Part shown: piece after piece, positions 24,066 through 34,202 of the stretch
Position numbering within the stretch: the first letter of the stretch is position 1
How the letters are laid out: each line of letters opens with the position of its first letter
Translations under genes and position numbers: made by a program
Origin: Tilletiaria anomala UBC 951
Lineage: Eukaryota > Basidiomycota > Exobasidiomycetes > Georgefischeriales > Tilletiariaceae
Direction of reading: 5' to 3'
Length of the DNA: 64,000 nucleotides
Assembly (NCBI RefSeq): GCF_000711695.1
Contig: NW_013547006.1
Location: forward strand, 124,001-188,000
Notes under the pieces: generated by a model
The model's database searches: none
What the model was told of the DNA's origin: nothing
Seen by the model: the letters and a program-made list of their open reading frames with translations, nothing else

Positions 24066-27000
24066 ATGGCGTCTCCCCTTCCCGGTGCGATGCCCCTAGC
24101 TACAGTCGATGCGGTGGATGAAGACGATAGCAAGGCCGCGTCTTCCGCTGTAGGACGAGGGAACGGCTGGAAAGAGGATGGAGCGAGTGATCAGGCCATG
24201 CAAGGTATGACCCGGGAGGACAGCAACAGTGCATTCAACCTTCCTTCGTGGCGTGAGTGATGTCGCGCCATTGTCATCTTTCTGAGCTCGCAGTCCATCT
24301 GCAAGAGCGTGGCCCTGATCTTTCATTATTCCCTTCCACGGCCTTCATGCAGTGACGGCAACTAGCTCAGCTGACCCGCCGCCAAGCATGCTGTCCGAGG
24401 ATGCGTTAGAGCATGAGCAGAAACAACACCCACAACCACAAGGTGGCATGAGAGCCGATGTGCCCTTGGCTAGCGCTGGCGTGGTAATCGGAGAATCTTT
24501 CTGGACTGCACCAGTTGCTATGGGAAGCGATTTGCTCGATCCAGTGCCCCGTGCGTACACGCCATCGTATCAGAGCGCATACAGCAGTGATGCGTGGGAT
24601 CGCAGCAGCTCCATTTCTGGTCTTGGCGAACTTGCTATCGATGACTTCGACTCGCAGATGGATGCAGCAGAAGATGTGTACCTCAATGAATATGGTGGCG
24701 CTGGAGCGCGAAACGCATCCGCAAACAGCGGCATCCTTGCGTATGATCCGTCGCAGCAGGATACGTACGACAACCTGATGCAGAACCAAGCGCTCCTCTC
24801 CAGCGACGTATTCGGCGGCAATTTCACCCTCGCCCAGACATTCTTACCGCCAGATGAACATGCGTCCACCGAGAAGCAATCTGGCGCGCCATTGGGGAAG
24901 GATGGGGAGCCAGCAACGGCGTCGCATCCGTCCCAGTGGCAGGGTGGGCAGGGGCTAGACGGCAACATGGTTGCAGACATGATTCTCAAAGCCCGCGTGC
25001 CGGCTAGTGCGGGTGCTAGGCCATCGAATCCAGCTGCGAATCCCGTGGAGGGAAGTCAATGGTCGACCTTTGCACCCGACTTACAGGGCTCATCGAAATC
25101 ATCCGCAAACATGCAGGCTGTTGCCGCGACAAACGGCGCAGGGAGCTACGCATTGCTCGTTTCTATTCCAGCCGGGGACTCGCAGCCACAAGAGCGAGCC
25201 CCATTGCTTACAGCACCCACACCGCTTCAACCGCTTGGCTCGGCCAAATTCAACTCCTTGTCGCAACCCAGCAGCGAGTTTACTTACTCAGAGTCTGTTC
25301 CGCTAGCCAATCTACAGCTTGGGACCGGCGAGCAGCAGCAACAACAAGAGCAGCAGCAGCAGGGGCGGGAGCAACATCAACATCAAGAGCAGGGCCCGCA
25401 GCCGCAACCACCTGACCACTCTCAGATGGATCTCGTGACACCACGTCAAGTACCTTCAGATACCGAGTCACAGCGCCTGCTCTTTGCTGCTGCGCTCCAG
25501 CAGGCTCGGCTGGTACAAGAGCCACACCGCCTCGACGCGCATCTGCTGGAGAGCAGGTGCAGGAGCGTCTCTGGGGGCGATACCAATTACATCTTGACGG
25601 ATCTTGGCAGACAACGTCCATCCGCGGATGCGTCGGCGCAGGACTTTGTGCCGCAGATGATGGCCAACCTTGCACAGAGCCTGCAGAAGGAGTTGGGCAC
25701 AGGTGGTAGCGGTAGCGGTCTTGGCGGTCCGGGGAGTGGCGACACGTATGCAAGCCCTGCCCACGAGAAGCCGCAACGGGAAGATTCATACGACAAGCTC
25801 AAGGCCTTCCTCAGTTTCGATAAGGACCAGCCGTCTAACTGGACACCTGGCTGGGCCAAGGCCAATTCCCAGCGGGAGGACTCGTATGACAAGCTCAAGG
25901 CTTTCTTGGGCCTTGACAAGGACGAAGGACATGAGACTTCTGGGAAGTGCGGACTGGATGTCAGTGGCGGTCTCCGCAAGCGGTCCATTTCAGACATCGG
26001 GCCCAGATCACCATCCGGTGCGACAGCTATGTCTTTCTCGGGCGGGCCTGGCAGCAAGACGGGCCTCACTGCGCCCGCGGGGATTTTCATGGGCTCCACA
26101 TGGCAGGGTGTTGGGCAGGATTGGACACAGGAGCAGTCAGTTGCAGGAGCTGCACTTGCCATGTGGCCGTCCGGTGCCCAGAACAAAGCCGGTGTGCCGG
26201 TTCAGAGTGGAACCGCGTACGCCTGTGGACAGTCGCAGCAGCTACCACCGCAAATCGGGAAACAGAGCAATGCACAGCAGGAGCTGCTGGTGATGGATTT
26301 AGAGCAGGACAGCGGTACGCGCTCCACCATGGATCGATCACGCTTGCGACATGAGCTGTCGGCCTCAGAAGGGCCGCATGGCTGGACAAGGTCGCAAGGA
26401 GCGCCAAGCAGGACCGAATTCTCCAGTCCGGCTCCCGGTGATCCAGGGCTAATGCGGCCGCGCAGCGCCGGCCGCAGCTCGATCCCTTCGAGCGCTCCTT
26501 ATTCGCACGATCGAGTCTACTCGAGCGGTAGCATCGGACCTGTAACAGGTGGATTGAGTATGCCGTCACAAGGCACGTCGCCGCCAACGGCTTGGCGCTT
26601 CCCGAATCTGCCTTCCGGATCAGATGCCTATCCATCACAAGTTTTGGACAATCTGATGGACCGACCTGATCGCAGCGCTTGGCAAATTCACTCCAAAGGA
26701 GTCCGATCGGAAGACTTGAGTGCAACCAGGTCTGGCGACCTGATCTCTCACCTCACCAGCCCCGATGGGCATCTCGTGCCGCCGAATTCGGCAGGCTCTG
26801 CCAGCTTGCATCGGAACCACCCTTACAAAGGCGGCCACCGGCGTCGTACGTCCAACGCGTCTTCACGCTCCGCGTCAAGCACCGGCTCGTCGCCACGCCA
26901 CGTGGCCTACGTGTGGACGGCGTCTCCGAAGTATGGCTCCCTGGAAGCGCATGAAGGGGAGGCGAGCACGTCGGACATAAAACTCAACTCGCCCGTCAAT

Positions 27001-27605
27001 GCGACTGTCACGACGGCCAAGACGCAAGCCGCGTCGGTATCCAGGCGGAAAGCGGATGCTCATTTCCAGTGCCCCTTCCCTGGCTGCCATTCGACCTTCA
27101 CACGTGCGCTCAATTTGAACGGCCATATTCGCTCGCACAACGACGAGAAGCCTTTCAAGTGCGGGTATTCCGGTTGCCTTCGCGCGTTCGCGCGCGCTCA
27201 TGACCAAAAGCGCCACCAGAAGCTGGTGAGTGATCCGCATGCTGCTACTGCTGCAACAGCGGCATTTTCAAACCAACGCGACGCTGACAATGTTGATCTC
27301 GGCAGCATTTGAACATTCGTCCACATCTCTGCGAGTACTGCGGCAAGACTTTTGCGCGTCTGGATGCGCTCAATCGACACCACAAACACGAAAGCACGTC
27401 GTGCGGCGCCAAAGCTGCAGCGGCCAATGAAAGTGGAGACGTCGCCGCTGTTGTTGGAAGCGGTGGTGGTGGCGATGTTGCTAATCATGCTGCGGACCCA
27501 TACATGGATGCTGGGCAACAGGGCGACTCGCACACGCCGCCAATATCACCGAAAGACTCATTGCGATCAAGCTCGAGCAGCAAGTTCAGGGGCATGGTGC
27601 TCTGA
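24066..27605 (+). CDS. C2H2 zinc-finger transcription factor, Crz1-like
   Basis: Three exons (24066-24252, 24353-27225, 27306-27605) encode about 1119 residues. Nearly all of it is disordered: Gln-rich near 387-413 and Ser/Gly-rich elsewhere. DNA binding sits near the C-terminus (about 967-1055) in three fingers. They are CPFPGCHSTFTRALNLNGHI RSH, CGYSGCLRAFARAHDQKRH, and CEYCGKTFARLDALNRHHK ending in ES..C. The pattern FTR..NL..H, FAR.HD.KRH, FAR.DAL.RH.K.ES...C follows Crz1, the calcineurin target that enters the nucleus on Ca2+ signals. I could not confirm a PxIxIT calcineurin-docking site. A 13-residue motif, QREDSYDKLKAFL, occurs twice (about 536 and 568). The last splice, phase 0, completes finger two and is certain. 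The first ATG follows an upstream in-frame stop. Confidence 0.75.
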
Positions 27606-28060
27606 GCGCTTTCTGCCTTTTACCCTTCTTGAGCTTGCAGGCGCCGCTCACGTTGCGACGCGCTGCATGATACGTACCGCATATCGCACGAGGACAGTAC
27701 CTTTGCGCGCGAGAGAATATCTCTGTGTATGAGCGCTATATGACTACGGCTACGTGTACACGTGTATTTCTCTGTTGCTCCTTTTTGGGACATCGCATAC
27801 TCTTGTCACCCCCTTTAATTCGGCTAATTTATTGCTAAAACTTCCAAGTGACGAAGACGAGAGGCATGCTCAAAAGCGTCTTCTGATCAAATGGCTGATG
27901 ACAATGCTCGCTTACAGCAACGGTACTACCAATGCATGGGGTCCGGCGTGTCTTTTTCGTCGGGTGTCGTGTTTCGTAGAAAGTTAAGCAAGGCTGGCGC
28001 GCGCATGCCCTCGCGCGTGCCAACGACGCGAAAGGCTCATCTGGTGATCCGGCGCTACGG
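27606..28060. other. Intergenic region between convergent genes
   Basis: About 450 bases of presumed 3' untranslated sequence for the zinc-finger gene (+) and the TFIIA gene (-). No gene seen. Confidence 0.5.
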
Positions 28061-29082
28061 CTACCACTCAAACTCGCCGGTACATTTCGCGAAGAGGTAG
28101 TCCTTGCCGTCGATAGATGCGATGCCCTCCTTGAGCACGCATTTCCATTTGTTGCGCGTGCGCGTGACCTTGTCGTACAGGCACAGCACTATATCCTGGT
28201 CGCCATCCGCCCCGCTACCACCGGCCGCACCGCCACCGTCCGCATCTTCCTCTTCCTCCGAGTCGTCCAGGTCGCTGCCGATTTCATCGTTGGCTGCTCC
28301 TTCTGGTGCGTTGCTCCCATTGGGCGCTGAAGAAGACGGCACGGTCACAGGCGCATCGTCATCCGTGCCGTCATCATCGTCAACGCCGGCGCCGCCTGGT
28401 GATCGCTTTCGCTTGCCGTTGCTATTGGCTGCCATCCCTGCTGCTGCTGCTGCTGTTGCAGATGATGATGAAATCGCTGCGCCGGCCTTGCTGCTCTCTG
28501 CCGCCACTACCCCATTATCATTCGACGGCGCGGCGGATGGCCCCTCTGTCTCTGTACCTACGGCACGTGTCGCTGCTGTATTGTGATCCAATTTTGCCAT
28601 TTTGGCTTTGCGTTCCCCATCCTCCTCCTCGTCTGCGTCTGCGTATGCCCCTGCTGCGGCGCCTGCCACATCCAGCTGCTGCTGTTGTTGTTGTTGCTCC
28701 CTCTCCAGCCTCTCATTCTCTTCCTGCTCGCGTTTCGCCCGCCTCGATGGCTTGGGCGGCATTGGTGGAGCACCTTCGAACTCGGCGACCTGGGACTGGA
28801 TGATCTTGCTCTCCCAGGACCGCTGCAGCTCTTCGAGCACCTCCTTCTCGATGCCCATGTCGTCAAAGTCTTGCCGAACGTTGTTAATCACATCGTCGAT
28901 CACTGTGCGATATGTCGATGACTGTTTCCCGTGCGGCCGTGGCGACGACAGGGAACAGAGCATAGCACACAGGTAATAAGAGTCAGGAAGGAGGAGGCGC
29001 GAGGCGCGTGCGGGGGAAAGGACAGCTGCGTGTCCGGTACGCTCGCGACGGGACGATCAACTCACCACCAGTTTATTACTCA
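28061..29082 (-). CDS. TOA1: TFIIA large (alpha/beta) subunit
   Basis: Two exons (29082-29065, 28921-28061) encode 292 residues. The first exon is only six codons (MSNKLV). The protein shows the two conserved ends of Toa1. The N-terminal four-helix-bundle part is STYRTVIDDVINNVRQDFDD with EKEVLEELQRSWESKI. The C-terminal beta-barrel part is DIVLCLYDKVTRTRNKWKCV and KEGIASIDGKDYLFAKCTGE, ending FEW. Between them lies a linker of about 170 residues that is Ala/Ser/Gly/Asp-rich and acidic (SDLDDSEEEEDADGGGAAGG), as in all Toa1 proteins. TFIIA binds TBP-DNA and stabilises the preinitiation complex. The phase-0 splice gives MSNKLVSSTYRTVIDD, close to the family MSN....YR.VIDDVI. It diverges from the PWWP gene. 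Confidence 0.93.
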
Positions 29083-29636
29083 TGGTCGGTCAGGCCAAGA
29101 CGGTGCAGCGGCCAGAGGACACCGTTATTTCAGACAGACGAACCGCAGGGAGGGCGGCTATTCGTGTGTTGGACAGACGAGCGATGGTCACACGAGGGTA
29201 ATGGGTGGTGGCATAATTAGGGCAAGTTGGCAGGGGCAGCATCGAAGTGGTCCAGCGATGGAGAGACTCCAAGAGAGAGCTGCGCGGATGCACATATGTG
29301 CACGTGACTGGCTGACTATACCTAAAGTAAAGCACTCCAACCGGGCACTGCGGCAGTGTCCTGCGAGAGGGAGACGCGCTCCAGCCAGCCCGCAACGCAC
29401 TCTGACCGATGGCCACAGCGCGTGACGAATAGCGAGTGTGCAAACGCAGGCGAGGATTCCATCCATCCACCACTTCTTCTATTGCATCCACCCCATGCCC
29501 GACCCAACGGAGCACACCCCACACCCTCCTCGCATCCATCGCTCTGCTCTCGGGGAGACGCTGTGTGTAAGTGGCACCCGAGCCCCGAGCCCCCATCACA
29601 CGCGCTGAACGCCACTTCCCAACGCGTTCAGCCATC
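29083..29636. other. Shared upstream region of divergent TFIIA and PWWP genes
   Basis: About 554 bases, with a CACGTGAC E-box near the middle. No gene seen. Confidence 0.6.
29301..29308. promoter_or_regulatory. E-box CACGTGAC in a divergent promoter
   Basis: Cbf1-type site 219 bases from the TFIIA start and 329 bases from the PWWP gene start. Based on sequence and position only. Confidence 0.4.
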
Positions 29637-31611
29637 ATGGTCGCCAGCAAGGGCAAGAAGAACGGCTCCGGCAGCGCGCTGCCCCAGTTGTGAGTGTCAT
29701 GATTGTCGCCCTCCTGTGGCACAATGGACGCGTCCTATCTCCCCTCGGCACGACTCCTCTACGAGTGCGGTGCAAGGGACGGATGCGCCGCGTCGTACAC
29801 TGCGCTGCGAGCTGACGCGCATGATGAGCCCTCCTACCTACAGCAACGCCGGAGACCTGGTCCTCGCCAAGCTTCCCGGTTACCCTTTCTGGCCGGGTAT
29901 GGTGAGTTGCGCTACGCGTTCCTCTTCCCTCTGTGCCAGAAATCGCGCCTTATGACGCGTGTACAGGTTGTCTTCGCCTGCTCCCTTTTGATGCTTTGCC
30001 GAGTTGCTGACATTGGCCACTCGCACCGGACGCGTCATGTTGTGCTTTCCGTTCTTCAGGTCGTCGATACGGCGCCAACAAACGTGATGAAGCAAAAGCG
30101 TGGCGCAAACCAGAAGATTATTCGCTTCATTCCCGACTCCAACTAGTGCGTAACGCCTCGAATCGATTGCTGTGCACCAGAGACGCGTTCGATGCTCACC
30201 CTGGCTTTCCTTCGCGCTGCTGCTCTGCTCATCAGCGGTTTCCTCGGTGGCCGGGAGCTGAAACCGCTGTCACGGGATGACATTGAAACATACATCAATG
30301 ACAAGACGCACACAAAAGGCGATCTGCTTGAAGCGTACAAGACCGCGCTGAACCCAGATGCGTGGCAGCGGGAAGCTGACGAGCTGGAGCGCCAGGCCGA
30401 GCAAGCTGCACTCGAAGCTGCCGAGAACGAGGATGAGCTTGATGACGACGCAGACAAGCCAGCATCCAAGAAGAGGAAGTCCTCGTCTGGTGGTAGCACC
30501 AAGGCGAGCGCGTCATCGAAGAAGTCGTCTTCCTCGGGGGCGAAGAAGGCGTCCAAGGCGGGCGAGAGCAAAAAAGCAGAAACGGGCAAAAAGCGCAAGG
30601 CGGATGGTTCCGGCGCGGGTAGCGGAAAGGACGACGACAAGGATGATGGAGCAGAGCTCGGCCCTGCGAGCAAGAAGGTCAAGGGATGGAGGCATGAGTT
30701 GCAACGCAACTTCCTTGGCAAGGACGGCGTGCTCAAGGATGTGAGTCTGGTGCAGAAACGTGGACCCAGACGCTCACCAACGAGATAGCTTTTGCTGACG
30801 CTGGAAGGGACGCCGCCCTGCGTCGTCTCGCTAAACTCGCCAACAGTCGATGGACAAATCCGGCGAAGTGTTTGAGACACTCGAGGCGTACACCGACATG
30901 ACGCAAAAACAACTGCAGGACTCCAAGATCCTTAAGGTGCTCAAGAAGATCATCGGTCTCAAAGACGGAGAGATCCCGGCCGATGCGGAGAGCAAATACA
31001 ATTTCAAGTCAAGGGCAGACAAGCTCTACTCAAAATGGGCTGTGAGTAGGAGGAGCGATGGATTTTAAGACTGCGTGTGACGCGGGAGTTTTGATGGGGA
31101 CTGCGTCCGATCGCACACGCGCACGCGCCTCCTCAGCGGTCGCCTCGGCATCGTGTCGAGCGGATCAGAATCGCAAAGGCAGTGTGAAACTTAATGTGGA
31201 AGGAAGTGGGCGCGTCGGAACGCATGCAGGGACGTGTTAAGTTTTCGAGCGCACCCCTGCACGATAAAATCCGAGCGGAAATGTGGACGCGTCTTTGCGG
31301 TCCAGCGTTCATCCCACTTCATACAAGCGATATGGTGCAAAAGGGAAACAGAGGCTGACTTCGGATGCTTGTGACATTCGCTCTTCTTGCAGGACACTCT
31401 GGCCAGTGGCAACAGCAGCAGTGCGGCTCCTTCGGCGCCAACTGCGCCTATTGCCGACGGCGCCGAGCAGGACAAGGAGGCGGCAGCAGCAGAGGGGAGC
31501 AAGGAGAGCGAGAAGGCGGCTGTTGTCCCGAACGGCGATGCTGCGCCGGCATCTGCGCGTGCCGAAGACAAGTCGGAGGCGGAGACTCTGGCTCCAGCTG
31601 CGGCTGCATGA
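29637..31611 (+). CDS. PWWP-domain chromatin protein with LEDGF/TFIIS-N-like C-terminal domain
   Basis: Six exons (29637-29689, 29844-29901, 30060-30145, 30236-30740, 30847-31041, 31393-31611) encode 371 residues. The PWWP domain (about 18-90) starts FNAGDLVLAKLPGYPFWPGM and continues through QKIIRFIPDSNYGFLGGREL. PWWP domains read methylated H3K36 or H4K20 nucleosomes. A Lys/Ser/Gly-rich disordered linker follows. A helical domain (about 214-300) comes next: GWRHELQRNFLGKDGVLKDS, LEAYTDMTQKQLQDSKILKV, LKKIIGLKDG and NFKSRADKLYSKWA. The ILKVLKKI...KSRADKLYSKW pattern resembles the TFIIS-N/LEDGF (IBD) helix bundle that docks elongation factors. The tail is Ala/Glu-rich. Splices are all supported by frame and domain continuity. 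The PWWP call is secure and the second domain moderate. The order matches LEDGF/HDGF-like proteins. Confidence 0.85.
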
Positions 31612-32336
31612 GCCGATTTTGCGTGCGGAAATTCGAGGACAAGGAGTACTGCGTAGCGCTTCTGTGTTGCCAGGCCGCCCGCGGAGCCAGTGCTTCAGCG
31701 GCAGGCCGCACGCCTCAGGCTGCGTTCACAGGCATGCGTGGAAAAGGATCTGCTGCATCCCAAAAATTCTACATATCCGCCATCTCTGGATCTACCTCGG
31801 AGCAGCATGCCACATGAACACCGCTTGGGGCGGATGCAATGTTGGTACATATCGCTGCTGGGCCGCGAGTCTTGGCAATACACAGCAATTCAAGATAAAT
31901 GGGTCCCAGGGCGGTGCGCGCGCGTGTGCATGATGGATAGCCCATCGACTCGCGCAAGGAGACCTCACGCGTCAAGGCCTTGAATCTCCAACATCTCCGT
32001 ACCACCCCGCTCCTGAAATCTTTTTGTATTTTTTCGAAAGTGTTCTTCGTTCCCTCTTTGTTCGTCGTCGCTCCTCTGCTGCCTCTCCCACGAATCTGTG
32101 GGGGGCACTATGTTATCATCTGACTAAACGCGACGCCAGAGTCGGGTGCGGCGGTAACTATGAGATAGTAGTGGTATGGAATGACCACATGAACGCTGGT
32201 GCATCGGAATGCCCAGGGCGCGTAGTATATGCAGCATGGCACAGGACGTCGCACGTCAAACTGAAGTGTTGCGCCACCTTGCAGCCGGCACCTCACCTCC
32301 CACACCAGATGCCTGAGAAAGAGCCCTTGGAAGCGA
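31612..32336. other. Intergenic region between convergent genes
   Basis: About 725 bases between the PWWP gene (+) and the U2AF gene (-). Presumed 3' untranslated regions; open frames here continue from other frames of those genes. Confidence 0.5.
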
Positions 32337-33204
32337 TCAAGTCGCCACCGGTCTGCTTGATGGCCCTGAGCGCCAATCGCCACCGCTCGGCGCGCTCTTC
32401 CATCCTCCTGCGCCTTGCTCTTCGAGATTTTTTTTCCATCCGCCTCCGGCAGCGGCCTCCTTTGCGGCGTGCTGTGCTTCCTTTTTGTAACGCAGCTCGA
32501 CGGCTTGCTCGTGCTCGAGTTGTTTGATGAGCCCTTTGGTCGGGTGCCGCAGGTGCATAAAGTTGCAGAACCCCCCGCGGTTGCACTCGTTCGTCTCGTT
32601 CTGTCTGCAGCACGCTTCGCGGAAATCAGTGACCGGAGAAAGCTCGGCCCAGAGCGGCCGATCTTGGAGTCGAGGGGGTTAGGGCATGCTTTAAAAGGCA
32701 ACAGGGGCTTAGAGTCTGGGTATAGAAAAGACTCACTATCGTACCATCGGTCGTTCAAGGCATCTACCGCTCGCTGCGCTTCTTCCTCCCACTCATACCG
32801 CGCATATACGTTCCCGATCAGATGATCCCCTACGTTATCGCAGACGTGCATCTCGAGCAGATGCCCGTACTTTGCCAGCTCCGCGTACCAGTCCTCGAAG
32901 AAGTTGTCGAAGCCAGTCTGGATCTGCTCGTCCGAGAGCGTGCAGTTGGGATCGGTATGCTTCGGGTTGGCGTACACGTTTGAGATGAGGATCGTCTGCG
33001 AAAAGGGCGGCTTGGTGTGCTTTCGCGAGCAGCGGTCGCCGTGTCTACATGCTCCGATCTGGAAACTCAAAGTAAGTGATGCTCAGCAGAAGAAGTGGTG
33101 ATGCTTACGAGAGCATCACAAGGGGTGGGCCTCACCTTGTAGTAAAATGAGCAGTTCACCTTGTCCTGCTCCGTGCCATAGATGCTGGCTAGATACGATG
33201 CCAT
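32337..33204 (-). CDS. U2AF1: U2AF small subunit (U2AF35/U2AF23)
   Basis: Three exons (33204-33136, 33058-32737, 32662-32337) encode 238 residues. The order is that of U2AF1. First comes zinc knuckle 1 ([20 protein letters not shown]), then the UHM RNA-recognition fold (from [12 protein letters not shown] through [20 protein letters not shown] to the loop [20 protein letters not shown]). Zinc knuckle 2 follows ([20 protein letters not shown]). The C-terminal extension is basic and Gly/Trp-rich rather than a long RS repeat. The protein recognises the 3' splice-site AG and pairs with U2AF large subunit. The phase-1 splice that yields RWYDNRPLWAEL is well supported. The short C-terminus resembles fission-yeast U2AF23. 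Upstream lies about 1 kb shared with the divergent ADA2 gene. Confidence 0.95.
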
Positions 33205-34202
33205 CGTGGCTGTCTCTCGTGTCGTGCTTCTCTTACCGTTGTCTCCTTTCTTCCACTGCCTCTGAACCTGTCGATTGCGACAACCCTGGTCTGTACTTGT
33301 ATTGCGCAGCTTGCTCGACGTATTGAGTACGCAGGGCGGACCTTCATATTAATGGAGTCAAAGTAGATCGAAGGCCCAGTGAGAAAGCGCGCAGGTAAGG
33401 TTCGGGTGTATGAAAGCGCAATGTATTAGGGTTAAACAAACCTGGATGCGCGGGCGAAAAGACGCCGGGGCACGGGGCGCAGTGCCCGTGTGATATGCCT
33501 TGGTACCCGGAGGGCTCCAGAGCAGTCAGACTGGCTGACTTTCTCCTTTGGGCGCAGCACGGCAGCCCAGCCGAGAGATGGGAGGGAGAGCTGAGGCGAG
33601 TCACGACACTCGATTGATCCCAGCCTCACGCTACCACACGAGTTGAACCACGATCTCGCCAACCACCTCATGGCCATGTCCTCTACCTCACCACCAAGCT
33701 AGCTCGCTGATTGGCATAAGTATAGCACGCAGCTGGCACGCTCTGCGGCATCAGTGCCACCCCCTTGGCTGACTGTGCTGCTTTTTTGGTGCGCAACAGC
33801 TGCCTGTTGGCCGCAAAACACGTTGTCAAAGGCCATATTGGTTGTAGGACGGAGCTTGCGCTGAAAGTCGCCGGGTGTGGTGATCGGGACCTTGCGCTCG
33901 ACCCTCCTTTGCCCGCGCCCACACATCACAACGTTCTTGTTCGCCGACGCTGCTTGTCCTACATACAAGTTCTGAAGACAGCAGCTACACACAACGAATT
34001 GTCTCGCCGCCCACCCAGCAGAGCGGCGACAGGTCCACCGCGGAGAGCATGCACAAGGTGTCGCGTGTCTCGCCCACGGAATCTTGCGCGCTGCCTGGCT
34101 CAGTTCGGCCGAGGGTGTCGGCGTGGGTGGAGTCTAGCACTCTGGCTCTATTCAACGAGAACGTGCTAAGGTCTCAGGCGGCCATCGCTTTGCACAGACA
34201 CG
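33205..34202. other. Shared upstream region of divergent U2AF1 and ADA2 genes
   Basis: About 1 kb without a supportable gene. No E-box of the CACGTGA type found here, unlike several other divergent regions in the window. Confidence 0.5.
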
